Positions 1 to 9,024 of a stretch of DNA of 64,000 nt are shown piece after piece. The position numbers and the translations under genes were made by a program. Origin of the DNA: Kiritimatiellota bacterium (lineage in GTDB: Bacteria > Verrucomicrobiota > Kiritimatiellia > JAAZAB01). Each line of letters begins with the position of its first letter. Positions within the stretch are counted from its first letter, which is position 1. The stretch is taken from contig JAPLSY010000029.1 in the NCBI GenBank assembly GCA_026398415.1, positions 62,001-126,000 on the forward strand, given 5' to 3'. Below the pieces are notes generated by a model, which was not told where the DNA came from, did not search any database, and worked only from the letters and a program-made list of their open reading frames with translations.

Positions 1-440
1 CGGGCCATGCCTTGTTGGAATTGTGCCATGCTGCCAATATGCCAAAGCCGGTCAAAAAACACGATGCAAATCAATATGGCCCCGGATAAAGACACGCCCA
101 GCACAGCAAACAGCCCGGAACGGTGGGGCAGTAACTCGCGTGCCGTCATGATGCCGGCAAACAAGGATAAATGGTAGGCCGCCGCAAGATAAAGCCAAAC
201 CGGCGTTGCGACCAGGCGCGAATCCATCCAATACATCCACATCCAATCCGGGGCCATCTGGTAACAAACTACACCGGTCCCATATCCAAAAAACGAGCCG
301 AATGAAAGACCAACGTAAAACAATTCATCCTTGAACAAATTGTCTCGTCTTGGATGCCGGAAACGGTCCGCGAAAAGCATGGAAAAAAGCATTCCGACTG
401 CGAACATCAGAAATAGATCGAGAAAGATTGTTGGACTCAC
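1..440 (-). CDS. Partial integral membrane protein, unknown function
   Basis: The frame is open from a GTG at 440 to the left edge of the window, so the C-terminus is missing. An in-frame TGA lies two codons before the GTG, and an AGGGGG run touches it; an ATG at 407 is the alternative start. The 146 visible residues hold four hydrophobic stretches: IFLDLFLMFAVGMLF near residues 5-20, then segments near 43-60, 75-98 and 105-128, the last ending CIVFF. These look like transmembrane helices. I do not recognise a family. It lies 48 bp downstream of the SDR epimerase on the same strand, so the two are probably cotranscribed. Confidence 0.6.
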   Translation of the reverse strand, partial: MSPTIFLDLFLMFAVGMLFSMLFADRFRHPRRDNLFKDELFYVGLSFGSFFGYGTGVVCYQMAPDWMWMYWMDSRLVATPVWLYLAAAYHLSLFAGIMTARELLPHRSGLFAVLGVSLSGAILICIVFFDRLWHIGSMAQFQQGMA

Positions 441-488
441 CCCCCTTCAGGTTAAAAAGATTCCGTTCTTATCCTTGCGTTTTACGGG

Positions 489-1580
489 TTAGGCCTTGCT
501 GTAATCCGGGATCCAATGCTGTTCCCGATACCAGGTAAACATGGCGTCAAAGGCCTTTATAAACGACTGATTTTGAAACTTGAAGCCCGTGGCCAGCACG
601 CGTTGATTATCGAAACAGAAATGCTTGTCAACCCGGAAGAAATGTAACATGCACTTGTCCAGCTTGGGAAGACGCAGTGCCTGTTTCAGTTGATATTGAC
701 GGCAGATCCGGCCCCAGTACCAGTTCAAGAACCAGACTACAGGTTGGAATGCGCCCAGGGCCATCAGGCAAGGTCCCACATGCCCCAGACAACGCAAGCC
801 GCGTTTCGGGTATGGCAGGCGGAAACCGGGCTTGAAACCAAAGATCTGATAAAACGCCCTTACGGCCGGTTCGAGGGTGACAATATCGTTATCGGCCAGA
901 TTATAAATCGAGTTCCAACCCTTGCCGGACTTGATTGCATAAGCAACAAAGAGGGCAATATCATCAACGTGAACGCAGTTGAATTTCAGGTCGCCGTAAA
1001 GCACGGGTAGTTTTTTAATGCCCATCTCTTTCAATACCAACAAGGGCACAAACGCCCCGGCGGCATATACACAGCGCGGGCCATAAATAAATGAAGGCCG
1101 GATGATGATTGTATCCATCCGTCCGTTGGCCGATTCTGCTTGAACCAGGCGCTCACTTTCCAGTTTGCTTTGCCCATAAGGGGTGCCGGGATGCAACGGG
1201 TGATCCTCGGTCAGCGGCGAGAATTGGGGCGTGCCATATACTTCTGCCGTGGAAAAGTGAATGAATCGGCGGACCCCCGCCGCTTTGGCGGCCTGGAGAA
1301 GATTGGCGGTACCCTGTACATTGACGGCATGCAGTTGTGCGACCGTTGCCGCCAGATCGAAGATGGCCGCGCAATGAACGATGCATTCCACCCCTGCCAG
1401 GCAGGGAGGAATGGTTTCCGGCCGGCACAGATCGAACCGCCGGATAGACGTTTGTTTCCGTTCAGAAATAAAGAGCGGCGCCACATAACATCCGGCAACA
1501 ACTTCATAGCCTTCATCGGCCAATCGCTCGGCAATGTGCGATCCTACAAAGCCATCACAGCCCGTAACAAAGACCTTCAT
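489..1580 (-). CDS. NAD-dependent epimerase/dehydratase (extended SDR family)
   Basis: Predicted nucleotide-sugar or sterol-type oxidoreductase of the extended short-chain dehydrogenase family, 363 residues, cytoplasmic. The N-terminus MKVFVTGCDGFVGSHIAERL is a Rossmann dinucleotide-binding motif of the TGxxGxxG type. An active-site YGQSK (YxxxK) follows near residue 134, preceded by the FSTAEVYG stretch that usually carries the catalytic Ser/Thr. A GGAAAGGA Shine-Dalgarno precedes the ATG. The C-terminal third is the variable substrate domain, so the substrate cannot be read. The partial membrane protein follows directly. Family assignment is firm, substrate unknown; 3-beta-HSD-like enzymes are one alternative. 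Confidence 0.9.
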   Translation of the reverse strand: MKVFVTGCDGFVGSHIAERLADEGYEVVAGCYVAPLFISERKQTSIRRFDLCRPETIPPCLAGVECIVHCAAIFDLAATVAQLHAVNVQGTANLLQAAKAAGVRRFIHFSTAEVYGTPQFSPLTEDHPLHPGTPYGQSKLESERLVQAESANGRMDTIIIRPSFIYGPRCVYAAGAFVPLLVLKEMGIKKLPVLYGDLKFNCVHVDDIALFVAYAIKSGKGWNSIYNLADNDIVTLEPAVRAFYQIFGFKPGFRLPYPKRGLRCLGHVGPCLMALGAFQPVVWFLNWYWGRICRQYQLKQALRLPKLDKCMLHFFRVDKHFCFDNQRVLATGFKFQNQSFIKAFDAMFTWYREQHWIPDYSKA

Positions 1581-1734
1581 GTTGCATCCTTTCCGTCTAC
1601 CACGATAAGTGCGGCCAATATATCAGTCGTTTACAGATGCCGCAATACATTAAAAACAGAAGCAACCATTAGGGATGTAAGACCTGAATCTTACACCGGA
1701 TCGGTACAAGATTATCGGTTGGACGGAAACGCAA

Positions 1735-3864
1735 TTATTTCTCGGTCATGACCCAGACGCCGTCCCATGTCGTGGGCGGTGCGGCCCGCAGGGCCTGGCA
1801 CTTCCGCCAATAGGCGGCCGCGGGCGGGTCCTTTGCGCGGAGCGGCTCAAAGGCGGCGACGGCCTCGGCGAACCGGCCCTGGTAAAATGCGCTTAATCCC
1901 TTTGCGAATTGGGCGAAGTCGTCGGCGTGGGCCGCCAAAATTTCCGGGCGCATGGGCTCGAATACCCGCACCGGCGTTTTGCGGCCGACCACGGCCACAC
2001 GTGATATTTCGCGCGCGGCAAAGGTTTGGCCCATGGCGGTATGGGTGGTTTCCGAGATCATGGTGTAAGTGCCGAATTGCTTATTGATCCCCTCCAGTCG
2101 CGAGGCCAGGTTGGCGGCGTCGCCCAGGATGGTGTAGTTGAACCGGTTGCGCGAACCCATGTTGCCCACCACCACCGGTCCCGTGTTGAGTCCGATACGC
2201 ATGAACAGGTCCTTGCCGATGCGCGCGTGCACGGCGGGCCGCATTTCCGCGAGCGCTGTTTGGCAACGCAGGGCCGTGCGCACGGCGCGTGCGGCGTGAT
2301 CGTCCTGCGCCAGGGGCGCATTCCAGAAGGCGATAATCGCGTCGCCTTCATACTTGTCCACCGTGCCGCCTTCGTCCTGGATAATGTCCGTCATGGCAGT
2401 CAGATACTCGTTGAGCAAAGCGGTCAGCTCCTGGGGGTTGAGTCCTTCGGAAATCGTGGTGAAGCCCTGCAAGTCGGAAAATAAAATCGAAAGCGTGCGC
2501 TGTTCCCCGCCCAGTTGCAGGCGTTCGGGGTGCTGGACAATCTGCTCGATCACATCCTCGCTCAGGTACTGTCTAAAAGCGCCGCGGATGAAACGTTTCT
2601 GCCGGCCTTCGGTGGCATAGTTCGCCAGCACGGCGCCCACGAGGGCAAAAACCGTTGCCGCTTCCAAGACCAAAAATGGCAGCCAGAATCCTTTAGTATA
2701 AGCGGCCACACACAGGATCGCCGGAATAGGCAAGGCCACAATAAAGGCTATGGCCGTATCGCGAGTATGGCGGCAATACAGTGTTGCCATGCCCCAAAGT
2801 ACACCCAGCAGGAACGTCAGGGCGGTCGTCGCTGGCCAGGGTGTATCCCGGATAAAGTCGCTGGCCAGCAAATTGTCGAGCACTGTGGCGTGGATTTCCA
2901 CGCCGGTATAAATGCGGCCTACCGGGGACGGGCGTTGATCCAAAAGCCCCGGTGCGTTACAGCCCACCAGCACGTAACAGTCCTTGAAAGCTTTTGGGTC
3001 CGTAATGGGCGGTGTTTCACCGGCCTGAATTTTCAATTCGGACTGAATTACTGCCGCGGCGCTGAAACGCTGATGGGTTGCGGACGGTCCGCGGAAATTC
3101 AGGATCGTTTTACCGCGACGATCAAGAGGAATATGGCGTGAACCGATGTTCAACTGGCAAGGTTCCAGCGACAGCGATTCGTTGGTGGCCGCAGCCAGGT
3201 AGGCGGCTAGTCCGAGGGTCGGCACGACCTGCCGGTCAAATACGGCAAACAGGGGCATGCGGCGGAATATGGCATCCGCATCGGGCCGGGCTTCGACATT
3301 GCCCAGCAGGGTGACGTTGGTGGCGACTTCCGGAATCGGAAAAACAGCCTGCGGCATGACGAGGCGATTATGGTTGCCTGTGGCCAGCCAAGCCTGCAGA
3401 TCCCGAATTTTTACGGGAGAAGCAAGTATGTTCGTTGGCCAAGTTGTTGTCTGGCCGGTTTCGCGACCGAGGAAAATCGTGCTGACAAAGCCTGTCGTCT
3501 GGGCGATTGCCGTGCCGAATGCGCGGTCGTCGTCCATGCCATAAGCAGATGGCTCGGTATAAAGCATGTCGAACGCGACGGCCTTGGCGCCCTGGCGGCG
3601 GCAGAATTCGAGGATAGGGCGATAGACTTCACGGGGCCAGGGCCAATGCAGAGCCATTTCCTTGTTGACCCAGTCGAGACTTTGCTGGTCGATGAAGATC
3701 AGGCGGATTTTGCCGGTGAAGGCGCTGGGCTTCGCCAGGCTGGTAACGCGCCAGTCCCAGGTCTTGGCTTCAAACCGATCCAGTGTGCCAAAGGCCCATA
3801 AGCCCAGGGCCAGTCCTGCGGCAGCGAGGCCGATCCCCAATCCATGAAATATTTTCTTTGGCAT
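1735..3864 (-). CDS. CHASE2-domain adenylate/guanylate cyclase
   Basis: Membrane-bound class III nucleotide cyclase, about 709 residues. An N-terminal membrane segment is followed by a CHASE2-like extracytoplasmic sensor (about 30-340), two or three transmembrane helices (about 350-425), and a class III catalytic domain (about 460-630). The first metal Asp is in FSDLQGF, the second in KYEGDAIIAFW together with the adenine-contacting Lys. NYTILGDAANLASRLEG supplies the Thr typical of bacterial cyclases plus the Asn and Arg of the transition state. ATP is the likelier substrate because of the Lys/Thr pair. A short helical tail (FYQGRFAEAVAAFEPL) resembles one TPR unit. I chose the ATG at 3864; a GTG at 3885 would add seven residues. 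Neither has a clear ribosome site. Confidence 0.92.
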   Translation of the reverse strand: MPKKIFHGLGIGLAAAGLALGLWAFGTLDRFEAKTWDWRVTSLAKPSAFTGKIRLIFIDQQSLDWVNKEMALHWPWPREVYRPILEFCRRQGAKAVAFDMLYTEPSAYGMDDDRAFGTAIAQTTGFVSTIFLGRETGQTTTWPTNILASPVKIRDLQAWLATGNHNRLVMPQAVFPIPEVATNVTLLGNVEARPDADAIFRRMPLFAVFDRQVVPTLGLAAYLAAATNESLSLEPCQLNIGSRHIPLDRRGKTILNFRGPSATHQRFSAAAVIQSELKIQAGETPPITDPKAFKDCYVLVGCNAPGLLDQRPSPVGRIYTGVEIHATVLDNLLASDFIRDTPWPATTALTFLLGVLWGMATLYCRHTRDTAIAFIVALPIPAILCVAAYTKGFWLPFLVLEAATVFALVGAVLANYATEGRQKRFIRGAFRQYLSEDVIEQIVQHPERLQLGGEQRTLSILFSDLQGFTTISEGLNPQELTALLNEYLTAMTDIIQDEGGTVDKYEGDAIIAFWNAPLAQDDHAARAVRTALRCQTALAEMRPAVHARIGKDLFMRIGLNTGPVVVGNMGSRNRFNYTILGDAANLASRLEGINKQFGTYTMISETTHTAMGQTFAAREISRVAVVGRKTPVRVFEPMRPEILAAHADDFAQFAKGLSAFYQGRFAEAVAAFEPLRAKDPPAAAYWRKCQALRAAPPTTWDGVWVMTEK

Positions 3865-3916
3865 TTGATCGCTATGATAGGACACTGCCTGCCGGTGATC
3901 AAGTGTTTGTGTGGAG

Positions 3917-5032
3917 TTACAGGAAAGAGAAAGGGGTTTCTTTCAAATCCAATTCCGCGATCATTTGGCGGATTTCCTTCTGTAATTCGGCGTTTAACGG
4001 TGCGCCTTTGTCTTTGCGTTCCTGCCAAACCAGGTATTCCTTCTCGCCGGCCGTATAGATGCGCTTGGCCCCCGGCATTTTCCTGGATGCGCGCAAGGCC
4101 CGCAAAATATTGCCGGTGGTCTTCTTGAAATCGGCCAGTTCGGTAAAGGCGGCGATATCAATGGCCATGAAAAAGTGCCCCAGGTTATAAGGAGTTTTGC
4201 GGCCGGCTTTAAATCCCAGCAGCATTTTGAGATAACTGCCCTGCTGTAATGCCGCCGAGAGAATTTCAACAACCGCGGCATACCCGTAGCCCTTATATCC
4301 CGCCGTCTCCTCGCCCACGCCGCCCAGGGGAGTCAACGCCGCCGTGCCGGCCACCAGATCCTTGAGGATCTGGTTGGCATCGGTTTTGGATTGGCCCTGT
4401 TCGTCAATGACCCAGCCGGGAGGTACCTTTTTTTTGGCTTTGGCATAAACTTCAATTTTGCCGCGCTGGGTCACGGAAGTGGCGCAATCGAGCAGGAAAG
4501 GAAACGGCTCGTCCGTCGGCATGGCAAAAGTAAAGGGATTAGTGCCCAGCATGTTTTCCACGCCAAAGGTCGGCGCAATGGATGGCCGGGCATTGGTGCC
4601 GGTAATGCCAATCATCCCTTCGGCCTCCGCCATCAGCGCATAATAGCCCGCGATGCCGTAATGATTGGAATTCCGAACCGCCACCATGCCTAATCCGTAT
4701 TTTTTGGCCTTATCCATCGCCATACGCATGGAGCGATAAGCAATCACCTGGCCCATGCCGTTGTGGCCATCGACCACCGCCGTGGCCGGTCCTTCGCGGA
4801 CCACTTCAAAACGCGTGACCGGGTTGATAATCCCCTCCCGAATGCGGTCGTAATAAATCATTTTCAAACGGTTGATGCCGTGCGAATCTATGCCCCGCTT
4901 GTCGGCGGCAATCAGCACCTTGGCGCATATGGCCGCATCGCCCGGTGGCACTCCCAGGCCTCGAAATACCTTGGCCATAAACTTTTCCAGTGTGTCGAAT
5001 TTAATCCAGACTGTCTTTTGATTCGATGTCAT
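3917..5032 (-). CDS. Ldh family NAD(P)-dependent oxidoreductase (malate/L-lactate dehydrogenase type 2)
   Basis: Member of the Ldh2/MDH2 family (Pfam Ldh_2), 371 residues, which oxidises 2-hydroxyacids such as malate, ureidoglycolate or sulfolactate with NAD(P). The family signature with the catalytic His is at residues about 44-53 (KRGIDSHGINRL). Other typical stretches are RNSNHYGIAGYY, the GITGTNARPSIAPTFGVENMLGTNP nucleotide-binding region (read here in parts), and a GYKGYGYA motif near residue 250. Length is slightly above the usual 330-360. It sits alone between the cyclase and mnmA, so context does not give the substrate. Confidence 0.9.
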   Translation of the reverse strand: MTSNQKTVWIKFDTLEKFMAKVFRGLGVPPGDAAICAKVLIAADKRGIDSHGINRLKMIYYDRIREGIINPVTRFEVVREGPATAVVDGHNGMGQVIAYRSMRMAMDKAKKYGLGMVAVRNSNHYGIAGYYALMAEAEGMIGITGTNARPSIAPTFGVENMLGTNPFTFAMPTDEPFPFLLDCATSVTQRGKIEVYAKAKKKVPPGWVIDEQGQSKTDANQILKDLVAGTAALTPLGGVGEETAGYKGYGYAAVVEILSAALQQGSYLKMLLGFKAGRKTPYNLGHFFMAIDIAAFTELADFKKTTGNILRALRASRKMPGAKRIYTAGEKEYLVWQERKDKGAPLNAELQKEIRQMIAELDLKETPFSFL

Positions 5033-5114
5033 CGTGTTTCTTTCTGATAATCGTTGGTTTCCCGTTCCTGTGAGTGCAATATATCACCAAATACGGCCAA
5101 GATCGGCACGAAAA

Positions 5115-6242
5115 TCATTGCCGGGTAATGGTGCCGCCGCCGAGGACGAGATCGTCCTGATAAAAGACGACTGCCTGACCCGGGGCGATGGCCATCTGGG
5201 GTTGATCGAACACAACGGTGACTGCGTGTCCGTCGGGATCCTCCGGTGTGACGGTGGCATCGGCTTCTTTGTGTTGTTGGCGGATTTTGGCCTGAACACG
5301 CAATGGCGTGTGCACCCGTACCGGCGTGCGCAGTGTGTCGAAGGCAATCCAATTCATGTCTTCAGCCTGCAGGCGGTCGCTAAAAAGATCTTCATACGGC
5401 CCGACCGCGATCGTGTTGCCGGGTCCATCAATTTGCACGACATACAACGGCGCCTTCGTGCCGCTCAGCCCCAACCCTTTCCGCTGGCCGATGGTGTAAT
5501 AAATAATGCCCTTGTGTTCGCCCAGCACGCGGCCGGTGCGGTCTACGATCGGGCCCGGCCGGATAGTTGCATCCTTGAATAATGCGCCGTAATGCTTGCA
5601 TTCGATGAAATCCTGGCTTTCCGGCCGCGTGGCGAGGTGCTCCAGCCCCAGTTCGCGCGCCAATGCTTTCACTGCGGTCTTTTTCAACGCGCCCAGCGGA
5701 AAAACGAGATTGCGTAACTGTGCCTGGGTCAGGTGGTACAGGAAATACGACTGGTCCTTTTCGGTGTCGAGCCCGCGTTTTAACACATAGCGCGCGTGGG
5801 CAACTTCATATTCCACACGCGCATAATGGCCGGTGGCGAAGCGATCGAACGCAAGGCCGGCAGCACGCGCCTTATCCAACAACAGGCCAAACTTAAGCTT
5901 CCAATTGCACATGACACAGGGGTTGGGCGTGCGTCCGGCCAGGTATTCACGGCGAAAATAATCCAATACCCATTGTCGGTATTCTGTTGCCAGCGGAATG
6001 GTAACATGCCGGATGCCCAACCGTGTGGTCAGCGTGCGGAGTTCTTCCAGGTCCTGCGCTTCGCCCGGTCCGTAGCACCCAGAACGGCGCTCCTCGGCGG
6101 GGAGGTCAATGGAGCCGTCCCAGATTTGCATGGTGACGCCGACGACGTCAAAGCCCTGGCGTTTCAGCAGGCAAGCCGCCATGGTGGAATCCACGCCGCC
6201 GCTCATGCCGACGGCGATGGTGAGATGATGCGAATTAGTCAT
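5115..6242 (-). CDS. mnmA: tRNA-specific 2-thiouridylase MnmA
   Basis: Catalyses 2-thiolation of U34 in tRNA for Lys, Glu and Gln, 375 residues, cytoplasmic. The PP-loop is GMSGGVDSTMAA near residues 12-23. The first catalytic Cys lies in PNPCVMCN and the second probably in the QDFIECKHYG stretch, where MnmA proteins carry it. YTIGQRKGLG and the C-terminal beta-barrel follow. The frame is open 40 codons further upstream, but that extension is translated repeat DNA; the ATG at 6242 gives the canonical MnmA N-terminus (MTNSHHLTIAVGMSGG). Family length is 360-380, which fits. Confidence 0.96.
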   Translation of the reverse strand: MTNSHHLTIAVGMSGGVDSTMAACLLKRQGFDVVGVTMQIWDGSIDLPAEERRSGCYGPGEAQDLEELRTLTTRLGIRHVTIPLATEYRQWVLDYFRREYLAGRTPNPCVMCNWKLKFGLLLDKARAAGLAFDRFATGHYARVEYEVAHARYVLKRGLDTEKDQSYFLYHLTQAQLRNLVFPLGALKKTAVKALARELGLEHLATRPESQDFIECKHYGALFKDATIRPGPIVDRTGRVLGEHKGIIYYTIGQRKGLGLSGTKAPLYVVQIDGPGNTIAVGPYEDLFSDRLQAEDMNWIAFDTLRTPVRVHTPLRVQAKIRQQHKEADATVTPEDPDGHAVTVVFDQPQMAIAPGQAVVFYQDDLVLGGGTITRQ

Positions 6243-6285
6243 AACCAAATGCGGGTTTGTCCGCAACCCAAAGAATTTGCCCGCT

Positions 6286-6354
6286 AAACACGCGAAAAAG
6301 AACGCTAAATTTAAAAGGAAAATATTTTCTTTTTTCGCGGCCTTTCGCGTGTTT
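6286..6354. repeat. Inverted repeat of the CGCGAAA family upstream of mnmA
   Basis: Arms AAACACGCGAAA (6286-6297) and TTTCGCGTGTTT (6343-6354) are a perfect 12-bp inverted repeat around an A/T-rich 45-bp loop. A related half element (ACCACGCGAAAGGAACGCGAAA) lies at 54291-54312. The element accounts for most of the 224-bp gap between mnmA and the DUF2851 gene; the rest (6361-6466) shows no gene. Confidence 0.75.
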
Positions 6355-6466
6355 TCCGCCATAGGCGGATCTGCCTCTGGAACGATGCGGGCAATGTTCC
6401 GGTTTCTTTTCTTGTTTTTTATAGCGGTTTCTGATGTAGTAACTAATACGCTTAAAGCTCAACGCT

Positions 6467-7900
6467 TCACGCTTTACGCGCTTCTGCCAGCGCCTTAAGC
6501 AAGGCGCAGTTTTCACACCGGGATCGATCGGTCAAACAAAAGTCGTGGAAAATCTGGATCAAGCCTTGCTGGCGCAAGCTGGACCGGTAAAGATCCGGAT
6601 TATGGTCCGGGCCCAGAAGGTTGTGGGCCGTCTGCCGGACGATCTGGTTGTTCTCTTCGGGCGGCAGGCGGCGCAGAAAGGCAGGGCTCATGACCTGCCG
6701 GTTGCCCAACGCCGCGAGGAAAGGAACAAATACGTTTGAGACGCTGGCCGCTACGCGGTGCGTCCCCATAAGAGCGATCATCGCTGCTTGTCTCTTGCCG
6801 GCGAAAGTCAACCGGCTTTGCCAGTAGGTGTCGGCTTCGGGCTGAAGGAAGGTCGCCATTTGCCGGAAACACTCGTCGGCCGAGGTGGTATTCAGCGCCC
6901 TCAGTGACCGGGTCAGATCGTCTGCGCGGGTAAACAGGATGGCGGCAAGCATCAGGCGGCGTTGGGGATGGTTTTGCGGCCGCAGGCCGCTCAGCTTCCA
7001 GTTTTTTCGGTGCAAGGCGCGCACGCTCCAGGTGGCCTGATACTTCCACCAATGATCCCACAATTGCCGCACAAAAACGCGGGTTTCCGCGTCCCAGCGC
7101 GAGGGAGTCTGTGTTGGCAGGAGACCGGCTACGCCCATCAGGAGCGCATAAGCTTTCAGGGTGTTGCGGCCGGATGCCTTGCGCAGGGTTTCCAGGGGTA
7201 ACTGTTCGGCCAGATACCGGAAGGGCGCGCGATTATTTTTATAGCCCAGCGCGGTCATAATTTCTTCATACAGGATCTGGTCAGGCGCCTTGGAGGCGAA
7301 TGCGCCGGCCATCCGCGCGGCCTTGCCTTGCAAGCGTTCTTCCCCTGCAGACTCAAGCAGGTCTGCCACATGATCGGGGGACCATGTTTTCAATACCCGC
7401 GCACAGGGTGTGATCGGCTCGCGGACGGTGTAGGGGTAGGCGGTGAGGTCGAGGCTTTCAAATGAAAAAAGCGGGTTGGCCGCCAGACCGTCTTTCAGCG
7501 AAACTTGGATGGCGCCGTTGGGTAAGGTTGCGGCCGCCACGGCGCCGGAGAAGTAGGTCACGTGTGCGATGACGTGGGCATAGGCCGGATTTCGGGCATG
7601 GCCGTGCCTCTGCCAATCCGAGGGGTGGACATGAATTTCGACGTCGCCCGCCAGGCGGCGCCGGTCGGTACCAATGCGCAGGACGGCGTCCAGGAAATCC
7701 GGCCCATCTTCCAGGTTCCATTGACCAGGATGTTCGACGATAAGCGTGTCGCCTTGTTCGGTTTTCAATGTGCCGGGACGCAGGGCGGCGTCAAACCACA
7801 CGCATTGCAGGTGGCGTTCCGTATAAGGGAATCCCCTTACAGGGAATCCCCTTGCAGGAAATTCCCGTACACCGGTTATGGCGCTTGGATCGTTTTCCAT
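6467..7900 (-). CDS. DUF2851 family protein
   Basis: Conserved protein of unknown function, 477 residues. The family signature is near residues 55-115: HPGQWNLEDGPDFLDA, then GDVEIHVHPSDWQRHGH and AYAHVIAHVTYF. The C-terminus ends in a Cys-containing segment (FCLTDRSRCENCALLKAL) that may bind metal. No signal peptide or membrane segment. An AGAAGG site precedes the ATG at 7900. DUF2851 proteins are common in Bacteroidetes and PVC bacteria; the function is not known to me. Confidence 0.88.
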   Translation of the reverse strand: MENDPSAITGVREFPARGFPVRGFPYTERHLQCVWFDAALRPGTLKTEQGDTLIVEHPGQWNLEDGPDFLDAVLRIGTDRRRLAGDVEIHVHPSDWQRHGHARNPAYAHVIAHVTYFSGAVAAATLPNGAIQVSLKDGLAANPLFSFESLDLTAYPYTVREPITPCARVLKTWSPDHVADLLESAGEERLQGKAARMAGAFASKAPDQILYEEIMTALGYKNNRAPFRYLAEQLPLETLRKASGRNTLKAYALLMGVAGLLPTQTPSRWDAETRVFVRQLWDHWWKYQATWSVRALHRKNWKLSGLRPQNHPQRRLMLAAILFTRADDLTRSLRALNTTSADECFRQMATFLQPEADTYWQSRLTFAGKRQAAMIALMGTHRVAASVSNVFVPFLAALGNRQVMSPAFLRRLPPEENNQIVRQTAHNLLGPDHNPDLYRSSLRQQGLIQIFHDFCLTDRSRCENCALLKALAEARKA

Positions 7901-7920
7901 GAATGCCTTCTGAATTCAGC

Positions 7921-7952
7921 CTCCGGACTCCGTCATCTGTCGTCAGGCCTGC
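7921..7952. repeat. Short GTCATCTGTCGTC repeat (GACGACAGA family)
   Basis: The stretch CCGTCATCTGTCGTCAGG matches the GTCGTCTGTCGTC words at 54401-54418 and, inverted, the GACGACAGA words at 62613-62645. It lies in the divergent gap between the DUF2851 gene and the ABC operon. Confidence 0.5.
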
Positions 7953-8045
7953 AACAGTATAGCCCGTTTTTGGAATTGATCAACAGGATGGATGACGGTA
8001 GAGTGAAGCTTGAATTTACGGGAGTCAGGTCGTTATCAGCCTGCC

Positions 8046-9011
8046 ATGATTAAAGTGGAACATGTAACCAAGCGGTTTGCCTCGGCCGTGGCCGTGGACG
8101 ATATTTCGTTCGAGGTCCTGCGCGGCGAGATCGTCGGTTTTCTCGGGCCGAACGGCGCCGGCAAGACGACGCTAATGCGCCTGTTGGCCACCTACCTGGC
8201 GCCGACGCAAGGGCGGGTGTTCATTGACGGACTGGACGTGTTTTTGCATTCCCTGGAAGCGCGGCGGCAAATTGGCTATTTACCGGAAAATGCGCCGCTC
8301 TACCCGGAAATGCGGGTGGACGAATATCTCTCGTTCCGGGCGAAGCTTAAGGGCATACCTCGCCGGAAGCGCCGCGAGCGCATGGAGGATGTAAAGGTCC
8401 TGTGTGGACTCAAGAACGTGGAGCGGCGCATCATCGGTCAGCTTTCGAAAGGCTATGGCCGGCGCCTCGCGCTGGCGGACAGCCTGATCCACAGTCCCGA
8501 ACTGCTGATCCTGGATGAGCCGATGATCGGGCTCGATCCGAACCAGATACGCGCCGTACGCGAGTTGATCGGCGCCCTGGGGCGACGTGTTACCGTGGTG
8601 TTGGCGACCCATTCGCTCGTGGAAGCGGAAGCCATTTGCCAGCGGGTGTTTATTATGAATCATGGGCGCATTGTGGCGTCCGATTCGCCCGAGCAGCTGA
8701 CGGGTCGATTGCAAGGCAATGTCAGCGTGGTGGCCGAGATTGCGGGTCCGCCGGACGAAGTGGCGGAACGGCTCCGGTGCGTGAGCGGCGTTCTGACGGT
8801 TCAGCTGGTGGGGCCTGCGGCCAGAGATCTTGGCCGTGGGTCGGCCCTATGGCGCCGGTATCGACTCGGGTGCCACCCCGGCACAGATATTCGTCCTGCG
8901 GTATTCGGGATTGCCGCAGCGCAGGGCTGGCCGCTGCGCGAATTGAGCCTGGAGGTATTCGAGTTGGAAGACGTCTTTATCAAATTAACCGCGTCCGTAG
9001 GTCGGGGATAA
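8046..9011 (+). CDS. ABC transporter ATP-binding protein, GldA-like
   Basis: ATPase of an ABC-2 type exporter, 321 residues. Walker A is LGPNGAGKTTLM near residues 38-49, the signature LSKGYGRRLALADSL near 132-146, and Walker B LLILDEPMIGLDPNQ directly after, followed by the switch His in ATHSLVEAE. It pairs with the next two genes in the order ATPase, permease, GldG-like protein, known from Gld-type systems of Bacteroidetes and from many Gram-negative bacteria outside gliding. I start at the ATG at 8046 because MIKVEHVTKRF is the canonical N-terminus; the frame could begin at a TTG 12 codons earlier. No strong Shine-Dalgarno precedes it. Confidence 0.92.
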   Translation: MIKVEHVTKRFASAVAVDDISFEVLRGEIVGFLGPNGAGKTTLMRLLATYLAPTQGRVFIDGLDVFLHSLEARRQIGYLPENAPLYPEMRVDEYLSFRAKLKGIPRRKRRERMEDVKVLCGLKNVERRIIGQLSKGYGRRLALADSLIHSPELLILDEPMIGLDPNQIRAVRELIGALGRRVTVVLATHSLVEAEAICQRVFIMNHGRIVASDSPEQLTGRLQGNVSVVAEIAGPPDEVAERLRCVSGVLTVQLVGPAARDLGRGSALWRRYRLGCHPGTDIRPAVFGIAAAQGWPLRELSLEVFELEDVFIKLTASVGRG

Positions 9012-9024
9012 ACCCTGGTCGCCT

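Noticed and set aside
1676-1695. TGTAAGA-CCTGAA-TCTTACA inverted repeat upstream of the cyclase stop
   Set aside because: A 7-bp stem without a T-run; too weak to call a terminator.
6243-6362. 40-codon N-terminal extension of mnmA
   Set aside because: The extension translates the CGCGAAA repeat and is absent from the known MnmA N-terminus.
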